The notes under the pieces were generated by a model, which saw nothing but the letters and a program-made list of their open reading frames with translations, had not been told where the DNA came from and ran no database searches. A DNA stretch of 64,000 nucleotides, from the NCBI GenBank assembly GCA_036937835.1, contig CM072875.1:17763501-17827500 (forward strand), read 5' to 3'. Shown in pieces: positions 52,601-60,571 of this stretch. The position numbers and the translations under genes are program-made. The first letter of the stretch is position 1. The number at the start of each line of letters is the position of its first letter. Origin of the DNA: Pampus argenteus. Its lineage: Eukaryota; Chordata; Actinopteri; Scombriformes; Stromateidae.

Positions 52601-54237
52601 CACGCTATGACTTCAGTTCCACAGACCCACAGGAGCTCTCCCTGCTGCAGGGAGACCATATCAAGATCTACACCAAGATGACCAACGGGTGGTGGGAGGG
52701 AGAGGTCGACGGCAGGGTAGGTCTGCTGCGGGGGGATCCTCTTTCCTCTTTCCAGATTGAGATTGTGATTTCCAGTTCTTTGTGAGAAAACACGTCGCTT
52801 AACACTATATTTCATCTTTACCTCGTGTGTTTGTGTCAGTGTCAGCTACGCTTTAAAAATGAGTTAAAGTAGTTGTCAACAATTCCCACAAAATAACCAA
52901 AAACTAATTATGAACTCATTCTACCATATAGTTTATTCCTCTGTGCCCAAAAAACCCCCCCAAAACACATCAATAAGCCACACCGTTGCTCTGGGTGACA
53001 CGTTCCTTCATTATGATGAACATGGGCACTGTAGTTTATTTTGAGTTAATCCCGCCGCGCTGGTGCCATAAATACTTACTGTCACGGACTCATGGTTTTT
53101 GGTCTCTTTGTGTCCTGTATTTTCTCCGTCATTGACTCTTTTCTGGACTTTCTGTGTTTTGTGTTAACATATTTTAGGTTTTCCTGAGTCTGCTTGTGTT
53201 TTTGGGGTTTTTTTTGGTTTTGTTTTGTCCCTCTGGTGTTATTGTGCTCCTCCCTCAGCCTGGTTTTCCCTCCACCCAGCTAATCACCCTTATTTCCTGA
53301 TGAGTTCAGATTGTATTTCAGTCCTGCTTTTCAGTTCAGTCTTGTTGGATCCTCTGTGCTGTTCTAGTTTGTTGTAGTCTGTGCAGTTTGTTCTGGTTTG
53401 TTTCGTCTTGTCTTCCCAGCACTCTTGAGTCTGACTTCTGCTCTGTCTGGTGAATAAATAAATATTCTTCACTTCCAGCCTTCTTCAGACTCCATCTCCT
53501 CTGCAATTTGGTCCACACTCGTTACGCGACACTCACTAGGGCACTGAATTCATATTAATACATGGCTGAAATGAGTCCCCTGCATATAGGCAATTTACTC
53601 CTGTTTGTGTAATGTTTGCTAAAATTGTTTGACTTTTTGACTAGATGGGCCAGTATGGAGGAATGGACTAACATATAATATTGGTTCTATTTTTAAAATT
53701 TTTGACGACAAGAATAAATAAATGAATAAAATACCAGTTTTACACAATTATATGCAGTGAAAGTGCTATATTCCTACAAATCTATAGTGTTATCGATCCC
53801 AATCATCTTAATGGACCCTCTCAGAACTTCAAGAGAAAACCGCATTTTTATAAATGGCATCCCGGTTGGAGGTCAAATTTGTCCGTGTGCGTTATAAGTT
53901 CAGTGTATGTGCTGGAGACAGTGAGGTATCGTGGCGTTGGTTAGTTGGGGCTCCTGCGTGGAGAGGGATTTGAACTGTGCAGCAGGGAAGTACGCACCTC
54001 TGAATGAATAATGCTGTCTGGATGAAAAGGCTGAGTAGCACCATATGTACTCCAGGCCAAAACTGGGAACTAGCGATGAAAAATGCTGCAGGTCTAGGAG
54101 AAAATTGTAAGAAAGAGGGGAAAATACAAAAAGCTCATAAAAAAATATGCCCAATATTTGTACGATTGATTTTTTATTTTTTTTTTGCTTCTCAGGTAGG
54201 CTGGTTTCCTTCTACTTTCGTGGAAGAGGAGGACTGA
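19530..54237 (+). CDS. vav3: VAV3-type Rho/Rac guanine-nucleotide exchange factor (28 coding exons)
   Basis: Vav proteins activate Rho/Rac GTPases downstream of tyrosine kinases. Coding exons: 19530-19733, 22460-22576, 25844-25902, 26147-26212, 26927-27044, 27608-27700, 28033-28101, 28206-28309, 28499-28598, 28754-28849, 30316-30384, 30771-30857, 32268-32353, 32478-32610, 34525-34634, 36383-36484, 36915-37006, 37688-37710, 38942-38966, 40598-40728, 43679-43744, 44009-44043, 44184-44300, 46836-46923, 47429-47549, 51414-51467, 52568-52716, 54196-54237. Phases close to 851 residues (human VAV3: 847). Domains: CH 1-119; acidic region with Tyr141, Tyr160 and Tyr176 (DEDIYNNL, DDLYAAVYG, GEIYEDLM); DH about 190-375; PH about 395-503; C1 about 514-563 with all Cys/His ligands (CSFC, CLKC); SH3 about 585-648; SH2 about 662-755 with the phosphotyrosine Arg687 in FLVRHR; SH3 about 790-848, ending WFPSTFVEEED. 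EYYKHHSLKEGF and SKRANNGKFTLRDLLVVPMQ favour VAV3 over VAV1 or VAV2. Which teleost paralogue it is cannot be decided here. Confidence 0.95.
19802..19826. repeat. (AT)n microsatellite, vav3 intron 1
   Basis: An AT dinucleotide run of about 24 bases, 70 bases after the exon 1 donor. Intron 1 (19734-22459) also holds a (TTG)n tract and a (CA)n tract, listed separately, and a poly-A run of about 22 bases at 21673-21694. No other feature is seen in this intron. Confidence 0.9.
19967..19997. repeat. (TTG)n microsatellite, vav3 intron 1
   Basis: About nine copies of TTG (gtagttttttgttgttg onward to ttgttgtgtta). The read-through frame is Cys-rich and is not a gene. Confidence 0.9.
20158..20186. repeat. 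(CA)n microsatellite, vav3 intron 1
   Basis: About 14 perfect copies of CA on the plus strand. Confidence 0.95.
22919..22955. repeat. (GT)n microsatellite, vav3 intron 2
   Basis: An imperfect GT run (tgtgtgtgtatgtgtg, then uninterrupted GT). Intron 2 (22577-25843) also has a short (CT)n tract near 23150-23166. I see no other element or gene in this 3.3-kb intron apart from the CA and AT tracts listed. Confidence 0.9.
25274..25339. repeat. (CA)n microsatellite with CG-interrupted start, vav3 intron 2
   Basis: A CA/CG-mixed start (acacacacgcacgcgcgc) passes into a pure CA run of about 46 bases. The alternating purine-pyrimidine run, including CG steps, is classic potential Z-DNA sequence. Confidence 0.95.
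25652..25674. repeat. (AT)n microsatellite, vav3 intron 2
   Basis: A perfect AT run of about 22 bases, some 170 bases before the acceptor of exon 3 (25844). Confidence 0.9.
26828..26920. repeat. Compound AT/AC/GT repeat abutting the vav3 exon 5 acceptor
   Basis: The tract runs TA-repeat, (CA)n, ATGTAT-repeat, TA-repeat, then (TG)n in two blocks up to gtgtgtgtttcatag, with the acceptor AG at 26925-26926. The CA block (26840-26856) and the GT blocks are complementary, so the pre-mRNA can fold on itself immediately upstream of the splice site. Confidence 0.85.
29895..30008. repeat. GT-rich minisatellite, vav3 intron 10
   Basis: The tract consists of (GT)n blocks joined by repeats of tctgggtgtg or tatgtctgggtgtgtgggtg, about 114 bases long. 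The unit is irregular (roughly 20-40 bases), so it is between a microsatellite and a minisatellite. Intron 10 (28850-30315) shows nothing else that I can identify. Confidence 0.85.
31144..31372 (+). repeat. Dispersed teleost repeat with attaat-rich ends, vav3 intron 12
   Basis: The sequence starts gttgaaacgattaattatt and contains tagtttctcagatgtgaggg, tttgttgcttttctttt and cattttatggaacag. It ends gatgattaattgatgatgag followed by aataattgttacttgaagcc. Order and wording match a very common fish interspersed repeat whose two ends are inverted copies of an attaatcgat-type sequence. Such elements are usually read as non-autonomous palindromic (MITE-like) transposons. The copy is decayed. Confidence 0.6.
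33095..33123. repeat. (GT)n microsatellite, vav3 intron 14
   Basis: A GT run of about 24 bases. Further (CA)n blocks lie at 33352-33391 in the same intron (32611-34524). Nothing else is identified in this intron. Confidence 0.85.
33352..33391. repeat. (CA)n microsatellite, vav3 intron 14
   Basis: An interrupted CA run (cacacacacacacatatacacacacac). It is complementary to the GT run at 33095-33123. Confidence 0.85.
34720..34755. repeat. (GT)n microsatellite, vav3 intron 15
   Basis: A perfect GT run of about 36 bases beginning some 85 bases after the exon 15 donor. It is complementary to the CA run at 34882-34910. Confidence 0.95.
34882..34910. repeat. (CA)n microsatellite, vav3 intron 15
   Basis: A perfect CA run of about 29 bases. 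With the GT run at 34720-34755 it forms an inverted pair with a loop of about 125 bases. Confidence 0.95.
35233..35270. repeat. (AAAC)n microsatellite, vav3 intron 15
   Basis: About eight copies of the tetranucleotide aaac, ending in a run of eight A. Confidence 0.9.
35414..35467. repeat. Paired (CA)n and (GT)n tracts, vav3 intron 15
   Basis: A CA-rich block (35414-35434) is followed after about eight bases by a GT run (35442-35466). The two are complementary and would form a tight hairpin in RNA or a cruciform in DNA. Confidence 0.85.
35998..36345 (+). repeat. Dispersed teleost repeat (gctaacatgctaa type), ending before vav3 exon 16
   Basis: Contains gccatgctagcgggaaagc, a middle part with tagcgccaccagcaggtt, then cacctgtacttcatgctaac, acacgctaaactaaacat, gcatgttagcgcgctgacg and agctgctatcatgcctgtac. 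This is the word order of a repeat that I know as very common in percomorph fish. It ends within about 40 bases of the acceptor of exon 16 (36383). Family class and exact ends are uncertain. Confidence 0.6.
37755..37900 (+). repeat. Possible short dispersed repeat (ttctattttaac type), vav3 intron 18
   Basis: Starts gggttctattttaactatgc and contains gtcgcacagcgcacctgctg and ttttggttggtgcatgtgc. The start and the GC-rich gcgcac words recall a fish repeat that I have seen with the head ttctattttaacgatctaag, but the match is loose. Treat it as tentative. Confidence 0.3.
43577..43623. repeat. (GA)n microsatellite, vav3 intron 20
   Basis: A GA/GAAA run of about 47 bases that ends 55 bases before the acceptor of exon 21 (43679). 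The rest of intron 20 (40729-43678) shows only homopolymer runs (poly-T near 42608, poly-A near 42930). Confidence 0.9.
46948..46974. repeat. Poly-T tract of about 27 T, vav3 intron 24
   Basis: A homopolymer 24 bases downstream of the exon 24 donor (46923/46924). U-rich tracts just after a donor can recruit TIA-type splicing factors, so it may affect this exon. Length in such runs is often unreliable in assemblies. Confidence 0.9.
50758..50985 (+). mobile_element. Truncated DNA transposon/MITE copy (ctaaaagtatgtg end), vav3 intron 25
   Basis: Begins with an inverted-repeat-like end (cactacatagctaaaagtat) and continues ccaaacattacagccacgtg, tcgtgggcatcagtatattc, gatttgctcccattcaccga and aactgatgttgggtgataag, then cctggctcgcagctggagcc. 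This word order matches a non-autonomous DNA element that I recognise as very common in fish genomes. The copy stops at about 50985, so the right half is missing. The superfamily is not assigned. Confidence 0.65.
51414..51467 (+). other. vav3: 54-nt frame-neutral cassette exon of vav3 (between SH2 and last SH3)
   Basis: The acceptor tttgtttctctgtag at 51413 and the donor TCAG|gtacag at 51467/51468 bound 54 bases. In phase 1 they encode VSPGGCSFVPPSSSPFWS, and the following exon continues VFSPRVLGTAVARYDF. The sequence resembles the VAV2 linker ([21 protein letters not shown]) more than the mammalian VAV3 linker. Skipping keeps the frame (AGT G|TG TTT). A second donor six bases downstream (gtacag|gtacag) is also in frame. 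A long C-rich stretch (51361-51390) precedes the acceptor. Confidence 0.75.
53080..53531 (+). mobile_element. Probable solo LTR, vav3 intron 27
   Basis: The element starts TGTCACGG and ends CGCGACA, so its ends are near-perfect TG...CA inverted repeats, over about 452 bases. It is T/G-rich, with a polyadenylation-like run aataaataaata at 53454 some 75 bases before its end, as in LTRs. Five-base flanks CTTAC (53075-53079) and CTCAC (53532-53536) look like a target-site duplication with one mismatch. The wording resembles gypsy-like LTRs of fish. No internal retrotransposon sequence is present, which fits recombination between two LTRs. A non-LTR composite element is the alternative. Confidence 0.6.
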
Positions 54238-56160
54238 GTTTGCTGGTTGAACGACGTCCTTTCAGTGTCCACTCAAAGCTGACCACCTCCAGTGAGCACT
54301 GTGCTACTCTGACACTCTTTATGCACTGCAAGACTTTGACTAAAGAGCCGGAGTCTCTAGAAAGGAGAACAGTGCCCTCAAAAACCTTCTCCTGTCCTCT
54401 GACAGACTCTCACACAGAGCAGATGTCAAATCACAGATTCCAGGAGCGTCACACCATATCTCGTCTATCTGTGGCCCTGTCTGCCCCTGCGGCCCACTGG
54501 GGAAGCGCGTGTGCTGTTTCCAGATAACCCTCCTCCCTACCTTCCTGCTCACCTTGTCTTATTATTGATGACTCCATTGGCTGGTGTGAGACTTGCCTTC
54601 ACTGTCATCATGTTTCGATACCAGGAAGGCTCAGTCACCCAACTGGAACACAGATCCTGCTGACAGCGCATCGCCCAAAGTACTCCGCCAGATTGAAATG
54701 CAGGAGCTGAGGAGCTTTGACTGCTGTTGGAACACTATAGACTTCATGGCTGTTTCGGACTCGTCTTGTTATCTTATTTTATTTTGAACTTTTATAAACT
54801 TTTTGTGAAATTCAAATGCAGTTGCTGAAAATGTTTTTTTTAGCACCACAGCGGAAAAGGATTGATCTGTCACGTCACATGTGATGTGTATTGAAGTCTT
54901 AATGAGTATTAGTCTTGTGGAGCCAGTTGTGATTCGGTCATATTACGACAGGAAAACACATCTGGAGACAAAGTTGTTGAGATCCACTGCTGATTGTATG
55001 TCTCCGAGTTTTTATTCTAACAGTTTCTTTAAATCACCACCTCAACATCATTGGACTGCTGTTGAAATTTTTCATTTTGTTTCTAGTCTGATTGTTCCCA
55101 TCCACTTTTAAAGCAATAGTTTGTCATTTTGGGAAATGTGTTAATTCACTTTCGTGTTAATAAGATACACCACTTTCATATCTGTCCATTAAATATGAAG
55201 CAACAGACAGCTTAGCTTAGCATAAAGACTGGAAACAAAGGGAAACGGGTAGCTTGGCTCTGTCTGAAAGCAATAAAAGCTGCATACCAGCATCTCTAAG
55301 GCTCACTGCTATATATATGCTATAACTTATTTGTTTTAATTAAAAACTACATTTTTTTTGTAGGGGGTTGTTTTGATGTGTGGGACTATTTCTTGGCCAG
55401 GTGCAATGACTCTTTTGGAGTCTTTATGCTAAGCTAATGGACAGCTGTTTATATCATCATATTTAGTGGACAGATATGAGAGTTGTATCCATCTTCTTCC
55501 ACTAACTTTACTCAAGTATTCCTATAAAGCCAAAAACCGACCACAGTCACAACTGGCCCCATAAGACAACATGAATACGGTGAATTATCAGAGAGAAGAA
55601 GAAGCACACTTCCATAATGTTTTACAGTGTTCCCATTTAACGGCACTAAGAGAAAAACAGCGCTGCACAGTGGCCCGTTACACCAATAAATAGTGGCGAC
55701 GTTCTGTGTCACTGATGTTTCTTAGTTAAAAAAAAAGAAAAGAAAATGATGTTGACAGTTATCATGTTTGGCATCATGACATGAAGCCAAAGAGAAAAAA
55801 AACAAACTATGCACAAAAGGATTCACTTTGACTGAAGCCAAATAATATGTGGGGTGGATTGTGTAATTTGCAGTATAGGTCTATATTTCACCGTGAGCTC
55901 CTTCATCTTTTGATCATTCACCGTGGAAACCAGAAAACCTTTTTACATTCCACAGATTTTGTGTTTACCTCAACTCTTTTTTTTTTTTTTGTTTCCGAAT
56001 GAATGATTCAAGGGTGATGTAAAAGCTGCTCACTGTAGAGCAAGGTGGCACAAGGGTGTTAAGTGATGCCTGTTTTCCTTCAGACGTTAACACCCCACTA
56101 ACCATGTGTGTCACATCAATATTTAATAAAAAGAAATACCCTTCTTTGAATTGTACTTGA
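54238..56160 (+). other. vav3: vav3 3'UTR and downstream spacer
   Basis: Non-coding sequence after the TGA at 54235-54237. Candidate poly(A) hexamers are AATAAA at 55272-55277, inside a MITE-like element, and AATAAA at 56125-56130 (atttaataaaaagaaa). The 3'UTR is therefore about 1.05 or 1.9 kb. The 5' part up to about 54,600 is moderately GC-rich, and its open frames have no recognisable product. Confidence 0.5.
55107..55528 (+). mobile_element. MITE-like teleost repeat in vav3 3'UTR/downstream
   Basis: The left end tttaaagcaatagtttgtca runs into ttttgggaaatgtg. The interior has cagcttagcttagcataaag, agactggaaacaaagggaaa, tagcttggctctgtctgaaa, accagcatctctaaggctca, gtgtgggactatttcttggc and tttatgctaagctaatggac. 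The right end is ctcaagtattcctataaa, an imperfect inverted copy of the left end. I recognise this as a very abundant palindromic element of percomorph fish, of about 420 bases. The right terminal repeat is shortened compared with what I remember. Confidence 0.75.
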
Positions 56161-57780
56161 TTGACTATTTTTCCCCTCTTCTGACAAATGTTACATTGCA
56201 GGAGTCAAAGGCTTTCGCAGTTGCATCACATATCACAGCCGTGTCTGCTGACACACGGTTGTGGAGGTGCAGCGGAGAAGTGCCTGTGCTCAAATAACGG
56301 CTAAACAAAGAAGAAGAAACACCTGAAAAAACGGTTGTGATGTAGATACGTGCAAGCTCACGTAGAATCCTGTTCCTATGGCACCGATTTTCCAATATGA
56401 GATGATTTCCTTTTGCATTACTTTAAACAGGCTTCACAAATAAAAACAAACTGTACTAGTAACAATATGCACGAGGCCCGTAGGACAAATTTATCTGCGT
56501 TTTTTTATGTGACAGTCATTTGTAAAACATGCCGCTGCCACCATTTGCAATCTGCATGTAAGCATTGTTTGCAAAATTCACATACTAAACCAAACTCATT
56601 CACATACTATACAAAAAACCACACATACATACAAGTGAAATGCTTTTACAAACACAAACAACTGAAAAATTATACGCTTACATACACACTAACTACTGAA
56701 AGTCTAATGAAAACTATTAAAGCTTTCATATATACGTATATATTAATATATGTGCTCATAGTAATGTGAAAACCTTTTATTTAAACTATTGGAAAGCTTT
56801 TACACATTCTAGTAAAATGTGCTCATATACACGACTGAAAAGCTCTCATAAAAACTAGTGAAACCTTCTACATAGACCAATAAATAGCTTTCACTCATAC
56901 TAATATAAAATGTGTGTCAAAGGAAAATCAAAAGAGCGCCAAAGCTGTAAAAAAAAAATAGCAAGTCAAATCTTAAATCTGAATGTGTTTAATAGCAATT
57001 TATCAAACAACTTCTGAACGAGCAGAACAAAAAACTTAAATACGGCAGCTGGTGCATGGTGAGCCAGCTAAGATGATTGGAAATAAAAGCAATTTTATTT
57101 CTGGTGAAAAAAAAACGCCTGTTGCATCACGTCCTGCCTCCTGCACCGCTTGCCTAAACCAACCTGAGTATTTCTACTAGCTGTGAACGTGTGTGATCTC
57201 GTTGTTTGTCTCTCAACTGTTCGTATAAACACATTTTACTAGTACGTGTGAAAGACTTTCAATAGTTTTCACTGTAAAGTCGTCTTTGTGTGGTCCCAGT
57301 GGTCCTACGGTAACATCTGTTTATCATATGTGCTCTTTCTGCTTTATACACTTTAATTCATGAACTCCCTTTTTGGTTTTTAAAATATACGATTCAACAG
57401 AAACGTACTGTCAAATATGATATTGCATTTATACACTGGAGCCTCACGGTATCAGTATTCTTGTAATGTAAACACTCCCTCTGGGTTACTTTCCCCCCAC
57501 TGCTCTGCAGCCTCTCTAATGACCGGAGGGAGGGCTCTGCTGCGCTGACGGTAACCCTCCCGTCACAAAGAGGCAGAAAGAATGGCTCCCCTAATACTCG
57601 TCCTCTTCTTAATCTGCCTGTTCCTGTCTTAGCCAAAGAGATGAAAGGCGACAACACAGAACTTGGACAGTAGCCAGAGAGAGAGAAATGGGTGTACAAG
57701 GTTGCATTGAGTAGATAAATTATAGGGAGAAAGTGTGTGTGTGTGTGTTGGCATCTAAAAGAGAGAGAGACAAAAGGCAG

Positions 57781-57784
<4 letters not shown>

Positions 57785-57818
<34 letters not shown>
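57785..57818. repeat. (GA)n microsatellite
   Basis: About 16 copies of GA. A short GT run lies just upstream at 57735-57750. Confidence 0.95.
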
Positions 57819-57820
<2 letters not shown>

Positions 57821-58575
57821 AAGCCATGCATCATCTTCATCTGTCTGAATGATCTCTTTAACCCTCGGTCTTTGCCAGCCAGCCCTCTGAATCTCTATAT
57901 GGAGGTTAAACAGGGATTTAGTGAAAGCAGAAGCTGCCCTCAAATACGACGAGCTCTCAGTTCCTCTCAAAAGGGCTCGACTCCCCGAAAGACTTTATCT
58001 GTAAGATTTATATTCAACTGCTGACTTGTGACCATCAAACCCCCCCACCCTCTCCCCCTCTCTCTTTTTACAAAATCATAAAACTAGAGCTACAGAGTTG
58101 TTCTGTATTCAGTCATGGTACATAAAAAAGCTGCCTGGCAGAGAAAAGAGGAACATTGAGTCCTGTAACAAAAACCCATAAAGCTGTTGCAGCTGACATT
58201 TACTACTTAACACAAAGCAATAAAAATCCAGGTTTGACTTGATGAAGTAAAATATTCAGCCAATAAATAAATTCTATTCTGTTGATGAGAGTCGGAGTCG
58301 GTGGGAGTTTTGGTTTTGCACATTTCACTAAGTGAGACTGCCCTCATCAGGGAAGCAATAACATTGATTATTTGTGGAAATGAAATAAAAATGAGCCACA
58401 TTTACAACTGCCCATCCCCCTAAAGAAAAACACTTATTATTTAAGTGGAGCTCTAGAGAAAGTTATATTTGCATGCATAGACCTGTAGTTATATTACTCA
58501 TTCTTCTTGCCACTCACGTCTCTGAGGCATGTTCACTCTTAATTAATGTTAACAGCTATCAGCACTCATCAGCAG

Positions 58576-58578
<3 letters not shown>

Positions 58579-58637
<59 letters not shown>
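58579..58637. repeat. (AT)n microsatellite, about 29 copies
   Basis: A perfect AT run of 58-59 bases, the longest pure dinucleotide AT tract in the window and a self-complementary, cruciform-prone sequence. Confidence 0.97.
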
Positions 58638-58638
<1 letters not shown>

Positions 58639-60055
58639 AATAATATTGTGACACACCTCCATCCATTAACCAGACTATCATCATTAAAATAAACCTCCCT
58701 ATAGAATCCAAAGACTTCTGACATGTCATAATTAGTGTGATCATATGTGTAATAAACAAATATCTTTGCTTCATTCACGTGTCTCTCCTTATTAAAATGA
58801 CACTTTTACATTAAGAAACAGAAGTTGTACAATGATGTTACATTACTGTAAAAGGGATTCATGTATTTGGTGTTTAAGTTGCCATAACCTTCGCCTTGCT
58901 GTTGTTGCCGTGCATAAACTGTGAAAGTGAGATTTTAGTGGGAAAATTAAAAAGGCATAAAAATGTAATTAAAGGGTTTTACAGAATCATCTAATCATAA
59001 TATTAGTGTCTGGCAACAGGGTTGAAAAAAAAAGATGATTGGTCAGATAATAAAGGGAAAACTGGAAATTAGCGTTGGGTCAGAGAGAAAAAGCAGGAAT
59101 TTAAAGATACCTTAATAACATGGGTTCTAGTCCAGAAAAATGGGGCTTGTTAAAAGAAAATGACATTGCATAATCGTTCATAGAAATTAAATTAAACAAA
59201 TAATGTCCAAGAACTGAGATGAGTTCATCCGTAGAGAGAACAGACACGAACACACTCCTCCCTTCCTCGCCTGGATGCTGTTTCTAAGTGTGTGAGGACT
59301 CTATCAGTGCTACCCAGCAATTAAGATCTCACAGATCAAAGCGGTCTAAATGAACTAATCCTCAGAGAGCCGCTGCTCTCTCCTCTCCTCTATCTCCCCT
59401 CTCTCACTCCACTTACTTCCTCTTGACTCATGGCTTCCATGTGTTGACTGTGCTTTGATGCTCGACAGCGGATGGTAAAAAAAAAATGCATTAACGGGTA
59501 ACACTTTTCATATACTTAATGTCCAACTTGTCCAGGCTGGGGGTACATATTTCTTGATCATGATTAAATCCGTAAGCCACTTATACATCACATCTAATGT
59601 TCAGGAGCACGACACAAAGACCGTATCAGCAGAAAGGCCTTTTCTACAGTGTTTTAATACAAACCATATTAATACATCTATTAAAACTTGTGCAACAAGA
59701 GTGTGGCGGGTTGGAGATAATGGAGTGAACGTGAGTGACAGTTTTTAAGGTCAGTAGTTGTTCGAAGGAGCGTGACGTTGCTAGTCTGCTTAGCAGGTCG
59801 GGTCATTACCACAGGAAAGGCAGAGCATCTTTTGGAGCATCTGCCCGGCGACAGGTGTAACAAGGTGGCGCCGCTCATCATGGGAGCTGCTTTGGCAGGA
59901 CCTGTCTTCTTCTCCAGGTCCTCTTTCCATCAGAGAACCATTGTCTTTCTTGACTATAACTAATGAAACTACACTCACCAGCAGTGTTGAGGTGAAATGA
60001 CTTTAATACTGTAAGTTTTAACTATTTAACAATCCTGTTAACGGCCCTATATTTG

Positions 60056-60128
60056 AACGTGACGTAGGAGTGTCATCTACCTGTGACACACGTGACTTAC
60101 GTCATTACGTCGGTTTGAACATGGCGGC
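60056..60128 (+). promoter_or_regulatory. TATA-less core promoter with E-box, CRE-like and YY1-type motifs
   Basis: Within about 70 bases there are a tgacgtag half-CRE at 60060-60066, CACGTG at 60089-60094, TTACGTCA at 60097-60104, TTACGTCG at 60105-60112, and AACATGGCGGC at 60118-60128, which fits a YY1 site that doubles as an initiation codon. There is no TATA box. This cluster directly precedes an exon with a good donor, so it is probably the core promoter of the gene starting here. Motif matches are by eye and factor occupancy is inferred. Confidence 0.65.
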
Positions 60129-60204
60129 AACAGTAACAGGCAACGGAAAAGATAAAAAAAAAAAAAGTTTTCATCTACGTTTGCTTGTCAAAGTGAAGAC
60201 ATGA
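60121..60204 (+). CDS. Upstream ORF overlapping the start of the downstream gene
   Basis: ATG at 60121 sits in a strong context (gaacATGG) and opens 27 codons, beginning MAATVTGNGK with four Lys codons inside a run of 13 A. The frame closes at TGA 60202-60204, whose bases overlap the next ATG at 60201 (ATGA overlap) in another frame. It could be a regulatory uORF that limits translation of the downstream frame, or the transcription start could lie downstream of it. Its length and simple composition do not suggest a functional protein. Confidence 0.45.
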   Translation: MAATVTGNGKDKKKKSFHLRLLVKVKT

Positions 60205-60263
60205 ACATGACACGGACTCGGAGGACGAACACACGTCTGGAAGCGCAGAAAGCTGCAGACCAG
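60201..60263 (+). CDS. First coding exon of an unidentified gene (5' partial gene)
   Basis: ATG at 60201, or the in-frame ATG at 60207, opens MNMTRTRRTNTRLEAQKAAD and a final Gln codon before a strong donor CAG|GTAAGA at 60263/60264. The N-terminus is basic (TRTRR) with no signal peptide. The exon follows a compact housekeeping-type promoter. No following exon is found in the remaining 3.7 kb, so the first intron probably extends beyond the window. I do not recognise the protein; a basic N-terminus suits a nuclear protein but this is only a hint. Confidence 0.55.
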
Positions 60264-60535
60264 GTAAGAAAATGCTCGTATGATGCTTACAGCGTTTAAA
60301 CGTGTTGCCGCCGTGCGCACACAACACCTGCTGGGCTGTGTTTTGTTGTCTTACTATCGTCTGCTGATTGAGGATTCACTGTCTGTCTCTGTCCATTGAC
60401 GCAGGTTGTTGAATGTTGAATGTGTTTAGTGGCTCTCAGTGTATTTACACACAATAACAACAACAACAACAACAGTGTTAAATGGTGAAATGTTTGTTGG
60501 GAGTGCTGAGATAAATATTAAGTGGTTATGAACAG

Positions 60536-60571
<36 letters not shown>

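Larger units (their letters stand above)
56161..60055. other. Repeat-rich intergenic spacer, no gene seen
   Basis: Open frames here are short or made of simple sequence. Two microsatellites are listed separately. Around 59,680-59,970 the sequence is more GC-rich, with frames on both strands (for example caaggtggcgccgctcatca at 59860-59880), but neither product is recognised and no splice signals clearly frame them. I do not call a gene. The stretch immediately before 60,060 is ordinary spacer. Confidence 0.5.

Noticed and set aside
56413..56769. 118-codon plus-strand frame downstream of vav3
   Set aside because: It is AT-rich with a low-complexity Lys/Thr/Tyr/His product; the second half is degenerate repeats of ctcatacaaaaac-like sequence. 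There is no recognisable domain and no promoter or splice context.
57394..57840. 148-codon minus-strand frame with a Leu-Ser repeat
   Set aside because: The Ser-Leu run comes from the (GA)n microsatellite read on the other strand, and the remainder is not recognised. It was not supported as a gene.
59680..59970. Possible short gene with product containing NKVAPLIMGAALAGPVFF
   Set aside because: The frame looks somewhat protein-like, but it lacks a convincing start, splice sites or known family, and the opposite strand is equally open. It is left as unannotated spacer.
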